Assembly: GCA_963585895.1 (NCBI GenBank)
Contig: OY757907.1
Coordinates: 106,010,430-106,074,429, forward strand
DNA length: 64,000 bases
Reading direction: 5' to 3'
From: Sepioteuthis lessoniana
Taxonomy: Eukaryota; Mollusca; Cephalopoda; Myopsida; Loliginidae
Part shown: one piece after another, positions 10,435-21,097 of the stretch
How the letters are laid out: each line of letters opens with the position of its first letter
Numbering within the stretch: the first letter of the stretch is position 1
Notes under the pieces: generated by a model
Databases searched by the model: none
The model's input: only the letters and a program-made list of their open reading frames with translations
What the model was told of the DNA's origin: nothing
Made by a program: the position numbers and the translations under genes

Positions 10435-10997
10435 GCTAGGTGTTCAAAATCTGGCAACTAGTTTACATGATCATAATAAACAACACATCACACTCAACCA
10501 GGTATTCTGCTAGGTGTTCAATATCTGGCAACTAGTTTACATGATCATAATAAACAACACATCACACTCAACCAGGTATTCTGCTAGGTGTTCAATATCT
10601 GGCAACTAGTTTACATGATCATAATAAACAACACATCACACTCAACCAGGTATTCTGCTAGGTGTTCAATATCTGGCAACTAGTTTACATGATCATAATA
10701 AACAACACATCACACTCAACCAGGTATTCTGCTAGGTGTTCAATATCTGGCAACTAGTTTACATGATCATAATAAACAACACATCACACTCAACCAGGTA
10801 TTCTGCTAGGTGTTCAATATCTGGCAACTAGTTTACATGATCATAATAAACAACACATCACACTCAACCAGGAATTCTGCTAGGTGTTCAATATCTGGCA
10901 ACTAGTTTACATGATCATAATAAACAACACATCACACTCAACCAGCTATTCTGCTAGGTATTCAAAATCTAGCGACTAGTCTACATGATCAGGTAAT
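10435..10997. repeat. 74-bp minisatellite, about 7.5 copies
   Basis: The unit starting TGTTCAATATCTGGCAACTA recurs at 10441, 10515, 10589, 10663, 10737, 10811, 10885 and (partial, diverged) 10959, exactly every 74 bp. The inner units are nearly identical, while the first and last carry most of the differences. That is the usual pattern of unequal exchange or slippage. No open frame is maintained, and there are no spacers of a CRISPR kind. Confidence 0.97.
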
Positions 10998-11165
10998 TTC
11001 TGTTCTGTTAACAGGGGATTTATAAATGCAAACTTTTAATTCTTTGTTTTTTTAGTATTTTTGAGGAAGGATTAAAGAAATTTAAGAAATGATGTGGCAA
11101 GTGTGTTAAAATGCAGAATGAATTTACAGAATAGTTCATGGATATTTCATATATTTAGATCAGGG

Positions 11166-11460
11166 CATCTCAAACATTTCACTTTATGCACCACTTTGTA
11201 ACCAAATTTGCTTTCCATTCATCCCCAAATAAATCAATTGAATATTGTTGACATTTTTTCTTAGTCTTACTGAATTTTCTTAGTTTAGTTGCATAAATAT
11301 TTATAAGAGGTCTACTTATTTTTGAACACCTACATATTCATGATTTTGGTTAGATTAGGGCTTCTCAAATTTTGCTCAACGCGTCTCTAGTAACCAAATT
11401 TAATTTCCATTCACCCCCCCCTCACACACACAAAATTAATTGAATATTAAATTACAAAAC
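11166..11460 (+). mobile_element. two hAT-like end sequences
   Basis: CAGGGCATCTCAAACATTTC (11168) and TAGGGCTTCTCAAATTTTGC (about 11355) are two diverged copies of one sequence. Each continues with 'gtaaccaaatttgctttcc'-like DNA. They resemble hAT termini and match the reverse copy at 4337-4405. No transposase remnant lies between them. Confidence 0.4.
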
Positions 11461-11513
11461 AACTAATTTACCAATATCTAATAAAATTTACATGACAAAA
11501 AGTAATTAGGGTA

Positions 11514-11766
11514 ATTGGTCTAATGAGTATAGTGTTTGCCAGTGGTCCAGAGATGTGGTTTCAACCCCAGGTCAAATCATACCAAAGACTCAAAAAATGG
11601 TACTTGATGCTGCCTTGCTTTACACTTAGCATTATATAGTAAGGATCAAGGGCAAAGTGTAGCAATCCAGGGAATGGAGTTGCGCCCTCTCCTACACCTC
11701 GGTGTGGTAGCTATTGAAGATGGAGCCTTCGGGTCCCCCTTGACTATAGTCGCGAACTTTACTTAC
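11514..11766 (+). mobile_element. SINE-C full-length copy
   Basis: tRNA-like head with A box (TTGGTCTAATGAGTATAGTG) and B box (GTTTCAACCCC, one change), complete body and an ACTTTACTTAC end. Confidence 0.87.
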
Positions 11767-12424
11767 CTGAGAAAAGAATTAAAATTAATCTCTATAATGT
11801 TTCATAACATTATTATTAGTAGATTTGCCATCAAAAGTTTTTAAATTTTTTTTAGTCTTTCATTCATTGGATTTATCAGATCTGTTATCTACTCCTGTGG
11901 AATATCCAACCAGTTTGTATTCATACATAATCTTCTTTTATAGAAAAATTTCTGGATATTTTCTTTATTTCATGATTCATTACATGTTCAGAATATCCAA
12001 CTAAGAAATTGTCTGTGGTAATGTACAAAAAATTATATTGGAATATAATAATTACATTCAGTATCCAGAGAAGAGTAAGTTTCAGTCATTATCTTCATTT
12101 TTTTTTTCAACATTTACATTTAAAAACCATGTCTCACCCACTTGCTATATTCCTTTCATCTTTCCCTTCCCCAATCACTAAGAAGCTGTCTATTTATGGC
12201 GAATCATTGATATATAATTTTGGGGACTAAAATGTAACTTTTGAGTAAAAAAAAATGAAGCAAATGAGTGAAATATATTCTTATCTGGATGGTGAATGTA
12301 AGTATTACATCTCTGTATAATTATTTTTGCATATTACAGCAGATTATTCTCTCAAAGGGATATTTGGAACAAGTACCTATGATTCAAGATGGTCCAGATA
12401 TGAGCACGAGGATTCATGTCATGC

Positions 12425-12600
12425 CCTGTAGGTGGGACTTTGAATATGCTGACTGTATCCTCTGCAGCGGAGTAAGACTCCTATCCCCCAAAAGTGGTGT
12501 CCTTGGTATGACGCTAATCTGTATCTGATTGTGAGGTTCCAGTTCTAGAGATCTGGTGAGTGTGAAGTAACACTTTATTACCATTACTTGCAGGTTTTGA
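12425..12600 (+). mobile_element. element D fragment, diverged
   Basis: 5' half only: CTGTATCCTCTGCAGCGGAG, then a TGTCCTTGGTATGAC block, GTGAGGTTCCAG, and TTATTACCATTACTTGCAGG. The 86-codon frame crossing it has no known domain and is explained by the repeat. Confidence 0.65.
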
Positions 12601-12764
12601 AAATTGAGCAAATGAAAAATCTTAAAAAATCATAGTACACCAAAAATTTCAAAGTCTTCCAATGATTTTAATTGCCTATAACTTTATCTGCTGAAAATTG
12701 ACTGGTTTAAAAAGCTTTCTTTTGGCTTTTCTATTGTATCAACATCTGCAGGGAAGATGCATCC

Positions 12765-13475
12765 TGTGTGGCGAGGCTCCATTTCTAGAGCTTAGAGAAA
12801 TGCAGAGTACCCCTTCATTGCCATTGCTTCAAGGTTCACACTGGCTGGGAGTGGTAGTACTTGATAGGGTCCTATCTATGGTTCAAAGAGAACTGTTTGA
12901 CGTTTAAACTGAATGCAAACAAATGACTTATGCTAAATTGAATTGCTTGAAATTAAACTGTTTGATCATTTAGTTGTGTGTCATGACTAATATTTAATTG
13001 AATTGTTAGTGATACATAGCAATACTTGGAACTAGTTAATTTTGTTGACTTATATTTACAAATCATATATATCTAATATAAAACAGATTTGGCATTAAAT
13101 AACCAATAGTGGTTGATATGCCATCAAACCAAGGAGGTGCCCATGGTGTAATGGTTATCGTCATAGGAAATGGACACGGCGACACGAGTTCAAATCCTGG
13201 ACGAGACTGATTGCATTTCACATAGCACTAATACCCTTGGGAAAGGTATGACTCCAATTATTCTCCCTCCAGCTATTGGTAAATAGTAGGGCAGACTAGG
13301 TTCTTCAGCCTTGGTGAGGCAACTATTCTAGGAGAAGGAAAACTCTGAATTCAAACCTGTTAAACTCCGCTTAAAAATTGACCTTGTGTCATATCCTGCC
13401 TGAGCAGAGGGGTTGGTAAATATGGATATGCCATCAAACTAAACCAAACCAAACCAAGCCAAATGAAACCAAACT
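12765..13475 (+). mobile_element. element D interrupted by SINE-A
   Basis: From GCGAGGCTCCATTTCTAGAG through the TAGGGTCCTATCTATGG block and the AT-rich module to the 3' hairpin (GGCATTAAATAACC ... GGTTGATATGCC), then the (AAACC)n tail at 13443-13475. A SINE-A (13133-13424) sits exactly at the start of the tail, so D is the older insertion. Confidence 0.85.
13133..13424 (+). mobile_element. SINE-A copy inserted in element D tail
   Basis: Full-length with intact A box (TGGTGTAATGGTTATCG) and B box (GTTCAAATCC). The flanking duplication is GATATGCCATCAAAC plus three bases at 13115-13132 and 13425-13442, with one C/T difference. The host sequence is the terminal hairpin of element D. Confidence 0.93.
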
Positions 13476-13550
13476 GTTTGGGTCCTGTTTAGATATATCT
13501 GTTTGGAAATTATTTATATTGGATAAGGATATGTAAAACTATGAAGTAAA

Positions 13551-13787
13551 AGTAAAGTTTGTGAGCATTGTTGAGGGTGACTCGAAGGCTCCCTTTTCAA
13601 TAGCTACTACACCGAGGTGTCGGGAAGGGCACTACTCCTTTCCCTGGATTGCTCCACTTTACCCTTGATCCATACCTTATAATGCTGAGTGTTAAACAAG
13701 GCATCATCAAGTACCATTTTTTGGGTCTTTGGTATGACTCGACTTGGGAATGAACCCAGGTCTCCTGGGCCACTGGTAAAAACTATT
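13551..13787 (-). mobile_element. SINE-C copy
   Basis: Reverse copy truncated within the head. The body is well preserved (TAGCTACTACACCGAGGTGT, CTTTACCCTTGATCC). Confidence 0.83.
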
Positions 13788-13789
13788 GA

Positions 13790-14520
13790 TTATTATTAAA
13801 CAGAAACAGTTACTTGAAACTATACAATTGTGTGTAAATTAAATTAGACAAGAACACTTGAAAACAGAATTGTGTGCAAATTATTTGTATTAGATAGAAA
13901 TACTTGATATCCTATAATTCTGTGCAAATGATTATAGACAAGTAAAAATATGTAATAGAAAATGGAAAATAGAGTCACGGTTGTATTAAGAAACAGCAAC
14001 ACAAAAATGTGCATATGAATGTGATTTCCTAACTCCATGCATGAAATAACCCTAGTTGGGTTGACATGCCATTAAAATCAATTTATCAGTTATGTATTGA
14101 GGATATGTAGTTATTCCTTGGCTGATTTAGATAGACTAAATTGATTTGCAGTGAAGATTTGCATTCACTTCATATTAATGCCATCAAAAAAGATATGAAT
14201 CCACTTTTCCCCAGCCATAGATAAATGACAAGATATTTAGAACCCCTCAGCCATATAAAACAAGTTCAACTAAAGGTTATTCTAATAGAGAGAATCTTAA
14301 GCTCAGTTAAAAGAGGAGGGGTTGGCATGGAGCTAGCAACTCTACCCTATAAAACCCCTCCAAAATACATGCAACTGAAACCACATGTGGGCCTATATTT
14401 CACAGGAAGATACAGGAACCAATGAAATAAAAACTTCCCATTTGTTTTCTCTCTTAAATGTTACCTAGTTTAAGAAGTGCATTTCTTCTGATTGCTTTGT
14501 GTGAAAATCTACCTGAATGA
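13790..14520. other. AT-rich, only weak D-like scraps
   Basis: A few short stretches resemble the AT-rich module of element D (for example 'attatttgtattagatagaa'), but nothing can be delimited. Confidence 0.4.
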
Positions 14521-14524
14521 TATA

Positions 14525-15432
14525 CGTGGTGCCTTCAATAAGTTTCCAGGCTTTTTCGTAGCGGCATTTAAAATTGTTGTAGACTCTTAAAAATTCTGTA
14601 TGTTATTGCTATACATCGTATGAGATGACTGACCAATTTTTATAATTTCAGCTTCAAATGAACAGCTACAGCTGCAATTGGAATACCCCCTACTAAAGCC
14701 TGATTATCACCACTGGTGAATTCCAAAAATGCAATCTGGACGTGAAGACACTTTAGAAGAACGATATGCAATAAAATTCTGTTTTAAACTTGGAAAAATG
14801 CCACAGAAACGTATGGAATGCTTCAAACTGCTTTTCAACCATCTTGCATGAATCGAGCATCAGTTTTTGAGTGGCATAAGAGATTCAAGGAAGGCAGAGA
14901 GTCTGTGAGGGATGATGAGAGGTGTGGGAGGAGTAAGGAAGTCAATATACCAGACTTGATTGGCCAAAGGGTTAGGGTTACAGTTACTATGTTGAGCTTT
15001 TAAGGACGTTCAGGAAGAGATTCTTAGGGAAGAGGCCAGTACTCTTCAAATCGAGTCAGTGGCATTTCCACTAGGACAATGCACCGGTCCACAACTCCAT
15101 CCTTGTTACGGAGTATTTGACCAAGATGGGCATCAAGACAGTTCCTTACCCTCCCTCTTGTCCAGACCTTGCTCCCTGTAACTTTTGGTTATTCCCTAAG
15201 CTCAGAGGCTGTTGTTATGTGACAACTGAGTAGATGAAAGAGGCTGTGATGAAGGTCATTGACACGCTCACACAAGAGGACTGCCATGGGGCCTTCCAGA
15301 AGTTGTTGGAACGGTAGAACAAGTGCATTGCAGCCGGAAGAGATTACTTAGAAGGGGATTAGAGTTTCATGTGTGTACTATCAATAAAAATGCCCATACA
15401 AAAAAGTCTGGAAACTTATTTAATGATCCTCG
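14525..15432 (+). mobile_element. mariner element, internally deleted (copy 1)
   Basis: Terminal inverted repeats of about 40 bp (CGTGGTGCCTTCAATAAGTT at the left, matching the complement of the right end AACTTATTTAATGATCCTCG) are flanked by TA (14523-14524, 15433-15434). The transposase 5' part survives around 14818-14960 (FEWHKRFKEGRESV...DDERCGRS). After an internal loss of about 400 bp the 3' part resumes with the catalytic-region hallmarks (DNAPVHNS-like, then PYPPSCPDLAPCNFW). The length of 908 bp compares with about 1.3 kb for intact mariners. It cannot encode transposase but could be mobilised in trans. A short TTAGGG-like stretch lies at the deletion junction (14969-14986). Confidence 0.92.
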
Positions 15433-15434
15433 TA

Positions 15435-15737
15435 CATTGGTTTTCCTTTTCTTCATTGAGGATATGTATAATGATGTAATTTACAATTGAAGGGAGAGCT
15501 GTAAATTTTTACTTGATTTGATACATGAGCCACCTTCAAAATGACCAATAATATTATTCCTTTCAAAATTTAACAAGTCTAAAATTCGAGACATTCTGAA
15601 GTCGTATGCCTATTTCTTTTATCTCTTAATTGAGAATTGAGTAAATTTCAATGGATACATCTTTATAAAATATCAATGTGTTATGCCTCTGTTGTATCTT
15701 GAAATATCTTTCAATATTCATATTCAGGGATAGGTAA

Positions 15738-15805
<68 letters not shown>

Positions 15806-16890
15806 GTATAATGCTTTCTATATTCCTAAAACACTTTCTCCACTGAAAATATTAAATCATTCTGGTCTCAGTACCCTTACACAAAAACATACCTAGTCTC
15901 ATATCATACGTTATTTTATTTCTGATTTTTTTAGTCCTTAAGTCAGAACCTCTAGTCATCCATAGCCAGGTACATAATAAGTATACGGCTCGGCTCTCAA
16001 GGGCTATCACCCCTGGTTGCACCTACTCATTGCATTTAATGGTGAAGATATCTCTAAGAAAAGTACTGAGGAGTTAAGCAATTTTTGTTCCTATATACAT
16101 CCATACATGACAGTCCTCCCAGTAAATTCAATAGTTTTCATTTTACTCCCATAAGAAGCTGGACGGATATCTACTTCTCACTTAGTCTTTTTAGATTTTA
16201 CTGGAAGAGTAAACATACTCATGCTATTTAGAATTAGAAGGCTAGCCTAACAAACTATAGACCTGATTCAAAAAATATGTGACCTGCTGGTATGCTAATA
16301 AAACCATCTAAATAGCAAAAACTCTCAGACATTCCTTGACAAGAAATTTGCTCCAAAGGTAGGCTTTAAAAAAAGGTACGATTACTTTAACCACTAATTA
16401 GCAACGAAAAAAAATTTTTTTTTACAACTATAGTGTAATTCAATGAAACTATTATTAGAGATAAAAATGGTAAGATCTAGAATTAGAGGAATATTTTCTT
16501 TTTATGAAGTGCATGTGTTTTAAAGACAGTGGTGATTTTCAGAAATATTATTAGTTTATGTTCTTTGATTTGTTCAAAACAGCAAGCAGTATCCTTCTGT
16601 AGTTTCCATGTAACCTTTTCTCCAAGCATTTCATTGAAGTCCAAGTGGTGCAACTATACAATAGTACTAACATGGGTACAGTTTAGAAGAATTTCCACCT
16701 CCCATCCCACAAACATTCCAAGTAAAATGAGCAAGACGTGCAAGACACAACTGGAGAAGTAAGGATGAACTCATAAGTTGCATTCTCCTATGGACTCCTA
16801 CACATGGACACACCAGTGTTGGCTGATCAGCAAAAACTTAGCTTCATCAGCTTTGTGCAGACACTGGATGCCGTCTAGAGCACTTATTAA
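15435..16890. other. unassigned DNA with an (ATCT)n tract
   Basis: A 68-bp (ATCT)n microsatellite occupies about 15738-15805. The rest shows no recognisable family. The 77-codon frame at 16529-16762 has no known domain. Confidence 0.6.
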
Positions 16891-17183
16891 GAGGTGCCCG
16901 TGGTGTAATTGTTATCGTCTTAGGAAATGAACACGGCGACACGAGTTCAAATCCTGGACGAGACTGATTGCTCTTCACATAGCACTAATACCCTTAGAAA
17001 AGGTATGAATCCAATTATTCTCCCTCCAGCTATGGGTAAATAGTAGGGCAGACTGATTTCTTCTGCCTTGGTGAGGCAACTGGTCTAGGAGAAGGAAAAC
17101 TCTGAATTCAAAACTGTTAAACTCCACTAAAAAATTGACCTTGTGTCATATCCTGCCCGAGCGGAGGGGTTGGTAAATATATA
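16891..17183 (+). mobile_element. SINE-A copy
   Basis: Full-length: A box TGGTGTAATTGTTATCG, B box GTTCAAATCC, central domain, GGGGTTGGTAAATAT end. It is immediately followed by the tail half of a SINE-B, so no clean TSD can be read. Confidence 0.9.
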
Positions 17184-17187
17184 TACC

Positions 17188-17285
17188 CCACCTATGGGTT
17201 TAATAGTACCACTACTGTCCTTCAACAAGGATGGCTTTTGCATTAAATAACCCATGAAGGTTGATATGCTACTAACTAAAAGAAA
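17188..17285 (+). mobile_element. SINE-B 3' fragment
   Basis: CTATGGGTTTAATAGTACC followed by the shared 3' hairpin (TTGCATTAAATAACCC ... GGTTGATATGC). The head is absent. Confidence 0.75.
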
Positions 17286-17364
17286 AAATTTTCAACAAAT
17301 GGTTCTTATAATTTTACTATGTTGGCTATCCCACACATTATATAACACAGATTATTCACAAGTA

Positions 17365-17620
17365 TGTATTTACCCAACCCCTCCTCCACAGGCAGGATGT
17401 TGGATAAGGTCGATGGTTAAGTAGAGTACAACTGGTTTGAATTCAGAGATTTCCATGTCCTCAAATGTCTGCTCAACCAGGATTTGAACTCGTGTTGCCG
17501 TATCCATTTCCTATGATGATAACCATTACACCATTGGCATATCCTAAGACCAACCCTATAGGTGGGGTATAAGAGGATTCATACCTTCTCCAAGGGTATT
17601 AATCTGAGAGTGAATGTTAT
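17365..17620 (-). mobile_element. SINE-A copy, rearranged
   Basis: The reverse SINE-A 3' end (TATTTACCCAACCCCTCC) joins, after an internal deletion, to the reverse head with B box (GGATTTGAACTC) and A box (GATAACCATTACACCA). A further piece matching the central domain in reverse ('ataccttctccaagggtatt') follows at about 17578-17600. The order is scrambled relative to other copies. Confidence 0.75.
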
Positions 17621-18139
17621 AGTGTGACTAGAGTTCAAACTAGCTCATTACAATATTACCATTCAGTATATTAGTCACAACATCATGGGAACTCCTTTGA
17701 AAATTAATTGCAGTGACTGAGTTATATTAGTTGCTTTAATGTGTGACTTTCATATAAGAGAAAAGGACTTACTCGGCCATATTTGAATGTTATTTTTTGG
17801 AAACGAATTGTGACAATGAAAAGTGGATATTTTACAACAATGAGGAATCAAATGAAAGAAATTGTTGGTTAAGGGAAATGAATCCCAATTAACAATATGC
17901 AAGGTTGGTCTTCCTCCCAAAAAGTAAGTGTTGTATATATTGACCAGTAGATTAATTCCACTCCTGTTTCTTAATCGTTTTAACATATAACATGTTAAAC
18001 CCCTCTGCTCACGCCTATGAATGAAAGAATTTGTAATTTGATTTCCACCTTATTCTTATTTTTATTTTTATTATTTTTATTGTTTATTTTTATTTTGTCT
18101 TTATTTTCTGATTTTTTAATTTTTATTTTTTAATTACCT
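17621..18139. other. no recognisable feature
   Basis: Includes a T-rich (TTTTA)n-like stretch at about 18050-18140. No family was identified. Confidence 0.5.
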
Positions 18140-18303
18140 TATTTTATCTTCTGAATACGAACTGTAACTCCACATTTGCTACTCTGCGACAGGAGAGAGT
18201 ATGTAAAGAGTCATCTGATGAGACGAAGAATATAGCAATAATATTCTCTGCCGAAATAAATTTATTATGACGACTTAACCGAGTTTGAGTCTCCATTAAA
18301 TTG

Positions 18304-18345
<42 letters not shown>
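18140..18345 (+). mobile_element. hammerhead-bearing repeat with (AT)n tail
   Basis: About 165 bp ending in (AT)n (18306-18344). Its 3' part (from AGTCATCTGATGAGA to 'gagtttgagtctcc') matches two copies at 47.7-47.9 kb. It contains the long-stem hammerhead at 18210-18271. No coding part was found. It could be the LTR-like end of a Penelope-like element or a retrozyme-type unit. Confidence 0.6.
18210..18271 (+). ncRNA. hammerhead ribozyme with extended stem II
   Basis: GTCAT (18210-18214), CTGATGA (18215-18221), long stem II whose distal part pairs AGAATAT with ATATTCT, GAAA (18253-18256), stem III ATAA/TTAT closing on a 2-nt loop, predicted cleavage after T18266, then ATGAC (18267-18271), which pairs with GTCAT for five Watson-Crick pairs. 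The core bases match the consensus. Only the base of stem II is imperfect. Confidence 0.7.
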
Positions 18346-18348
<3 letters not shown>

Positions 18349-19084
18349 AATTGGAAGGTGGGTGAGGTTTCTTCTGGAGAAGCAAACAACTGATTCAAAC
18401 AAGCATTGTTCAGAATTAGAAAAAACTGAAGGCAAAAATCAGTGAAATCAGTTTTAGTTCAAAGAAAGACCATAATATTCTATCAAGGTAAAGCTAGAGT
18501 GTATGTGTCTTTGTTAATCAGGCAAAAATTGTAACAGCTTAACAGGGAAATTTTTACCTCTCCTCTGTATTCACCAGATATAGTGTTTTGAGATTGCAAT
18601 TTATTCCAATTTTTATAGAATTCTCTTGATGGAAAAAAAATCAGTTAGGTTGAAAAACGAAACTAAAAAGACAAATAGAACAATTTAACGTTGAATAGAA
18701 ATTCTTGGAGAATAGAATTATGAAGTTGCTTCAACATTATAGAATAAAATGGTAAATATGTAGTTCCATGAGTTAACGTTAAAAATCATATATTTGTCTT
18801 TTATTTCTTCATAATAAAACAAAAATACTTATCCAATAAGTTTGTTTGTGATAACCTGACATTAAGATCTGAACCAATAAGAAAATCAACACAACAATGA
18901 GAAAATTTTAATATTAGGTTACTGTCAGAATAATCGTTGTTTTTAACTATCAACTTGAACCTGTACTGTGTGCAAACTGAGTATACTCAGCTCTGTGCAT
19001 GAGCACTTGAGACATGGGAACTGAGTCAACTCATTTTTGAAAGCAGAGTACTTTTAGGAATTATCCACTTTCTGTTTGATGCTG
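18346..19084. other. no recognisable feature
   Basis: AT-rich DNA without assignable repeats. Confidence 0.5.
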
Positions 19085-19086
19085 TA

Positions 19087-19856
19087 CAGGGTGGAATGAT
19101 AAAATTGTCTTCTATCATGTCTGAAAGTGACACAATGTTCAACGAGCGAGATCGGAGATGTGCCACTGTACAACTCATGCTCTCTACCGATCCAAGTTAT
19201 GACAACAAGATCATTGCCAACACCCTCAAAATGCAAATCTGGACGGTTCAATGTGCCCAGGGTGATGAAAACAAAGTTTCTGGCTACGGTTATGGTCTTT
19301 AGTGTGGTTTCAAGTGAGGGCCACATCATGCCACCTCATATCTTCGAAGTCGGCTTGAAAGTCAACACCAGTGTACCTGGATGTGCTGAAGAGTGTGGTG
19401 ATCCCCTGGTGCAATCAGGTGGCCGGTGGCAGACCCTGGGTGTGGCAGCAGCACTCGGCACTGGCCCACAAGTCCAAAGAGACCCAGGCTTGGCTTCAGA
19501 AAGAGTGCTATGACTTTGTACCCTTCTCTCACTGCACCCCCGACTCCCCTGACCTGAACCCGCTAGACTACTTCGTTTGATCATACGTCGAGAACATCAC
19601 CAACATGACCTCCCACAACACCAAAGCCAGCCTGATCGCCACCATCCGCCGAGCTCCCACCGGTGCTTGTGGAAAAGGCATGCTCCCAGTTACAGATCCG
19701 TATTGAGGTGGTGATTGAGGTTGAAGGTGGCTACATTGAATAGATATCAGCTCTACTACATAATCAAGTTACCTGAATTGATTTTTTCAATAAAAGTTTT
19801 AAAATAAAGCTGTAGTGTTGTTTGCTTTTGGATGACAATTTTATCATTCCACCCTA
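19087..19856 (+). mobile_element. Tc1/mariner-type element, internally deleted
   Basis: About 23-bp inverted termini (AGGGTGGAATGATAAAATTG at both ends) with TA duplication at 19085-19086 and 19857-19858. Transposase remnants: an N-terminal stretch (NERDRRCATVQLML) and a C-terminal part with HKSKETQAWLQKECYDFVPF and PDSPDLNPLDYF, the DDE-region signature of the superfamily. At 770 bp it is too short for a full transposase, and the frame is interrupted. It is a different family from the mariner copies at 14.5 and 33.3 kb, and GC-richer than its surroundings. Confidence 0.88.
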
Positions 19857-19859
19857 TAT

Positions 19860-20680
19860 GTTAATTCTATTTCAACTGGCTTATAGAAAGAGCTTGCAAG
19901 AACTGATATGCATATGATGAGTGGGTTATATCATTAGCTTGTGGAATGTATTTCTAAATTTAGAATGAGAGTGAAACTTTGATTTTTACTAGAAAGCAAG
20001 AGGACAGAAAGTAATTTCTTTGATTTGTACTTTGGTAATTCCGATTTGACGGTGTTGCAAAAGTATACCTGAGACCCTCTTCATCTTCCAGACTCTTGTG
20101 ATCATTATAAAATGTTTGGAACCAATGTTGAGCTGTATATTCATTGATGGTTCCCAGACCAAATGCTTGATTGATATATCAAGCAAATTGTTATTTTTAA
20201 GTCTATGTGAAACTCATAAAATAAAGTTGTTTAAATTTTCTTTTTTTACATTTTTAATTTGATTGCCTAAAATAAATATGAATACAAGACCATTTGTATA
20301 AATCAGCCGACGAAGATTTTTAAGTGTGGTCATAGTTAGGAATCTAGATTAATTGACCATTGCTAGTTTGATTTTCATTGGGTGCTCCTTACTTCTGACC
20401 TTGTACCATAATGAAACTAAGCTTAGGAAATAACTTACACAAACAAAATTAAATGATAGTTTATTTCAAAATACACAGGAAAATTTAAGATAACAAAAAA
20501 CCCTAATTATTTTTGCACCAATTGTTTATTACATTTCTTGTTATATTTACAAAAAAAAAGAAGGTTTTTATGTATGGTAAAGAAATATTGGTTTGTGGAC
20601 TGTTTTGGCTTTGTAAATTTGTTGAAGAGACATTAAATCTCTCCTGTATTTGAAAAAAGAAATGATTAGAATTGAGACAC
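19860..20680. other. no recognisable feature
   Basis: No assignable repeat or exon. Confidence 0.5.
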
Positions 20681-20692
20681 TCAAAAAGAGAG

Positions 20693-20863
20693 GGGGGTGT
20701 CCTCGTGGTCTAATGGTTAAAGCGATGGATTGCGGAATCGTAGTACGCGAGTTCGTACTCCAGTTGCACTATTATGTTCACTTTCGGGCAAATACCCTTG
20801 GGAAAGGTATGAACCCCCTTATCCTCCCAGCTATGGGTTAAATAGTACCCCTACTGTTAATGG
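20693..20863 (+). mobile_element. SINE-B, first monomer of a dimer
   Basis: tRNA-like head with A box (TGGTCTAATGGTTAAAGCG) and B box (GAGTTCGTACTCC), then the central domain shared with SINE-A ('aatacccttgggaaaggtat', CTCCCAGCTATGGGTTAAAT). It stops at 'cccctactgttaat', without the hairpin tail, and the next monomer begins at once. Confidence 0.9.
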
Positions 20864-21097
20864 GGGGTGTCCTCGTGGTGTAATGGTTAAAGGGATGGAC
20901 TACGGAATCGTAGTAAGCGAGTTCGTACTCCAGTCGCGCTATTACGTTCACTTTCGGACAAATACCCTTGGGAAAGGTATGAACCCCCTTATCCTCCCAG
21001 CTATGGGTTAAATAGTACCACTACTGTTCTTCTAGGAGAATAGATTTGGCATTGAAATAACCTAAAAAGGTTGATATGCCATTAAACAAAGAAACCA
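20864..21097 (+). mobile_element. SINE-B, second monomer, with shared 3' tail
   Basis: Same head and domain as the first monomer, then GGAGAATAGATTTGGCATTG, the 3' hairpin (AACC/GGTT, GGCAT/ATGCC) and a short A-rich tail. A single TSD (TCAAAAAGAGAG at 20681-20692, with one extra A at about 21098-21110) brackets both monomers, so they inserted together. Confidence 0.9.

Noticed and set aside
10435-10997. CRISPR-like array
   Set aside because: The whole 74-bp unit repeats with no unique spacers; it is a eukaryotic minisatellite.
12009-12528. Two adjacent plus-strand frames as exons
   Set aside because: The second is explained by an element D fragment; the first has no domain or splice context.
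20700-20775. Possible tRNA genes in SINE-B heads
   Set aside because: Boxes are present but the acceptor stem does not pair, and the sequence continues into the SINE body.
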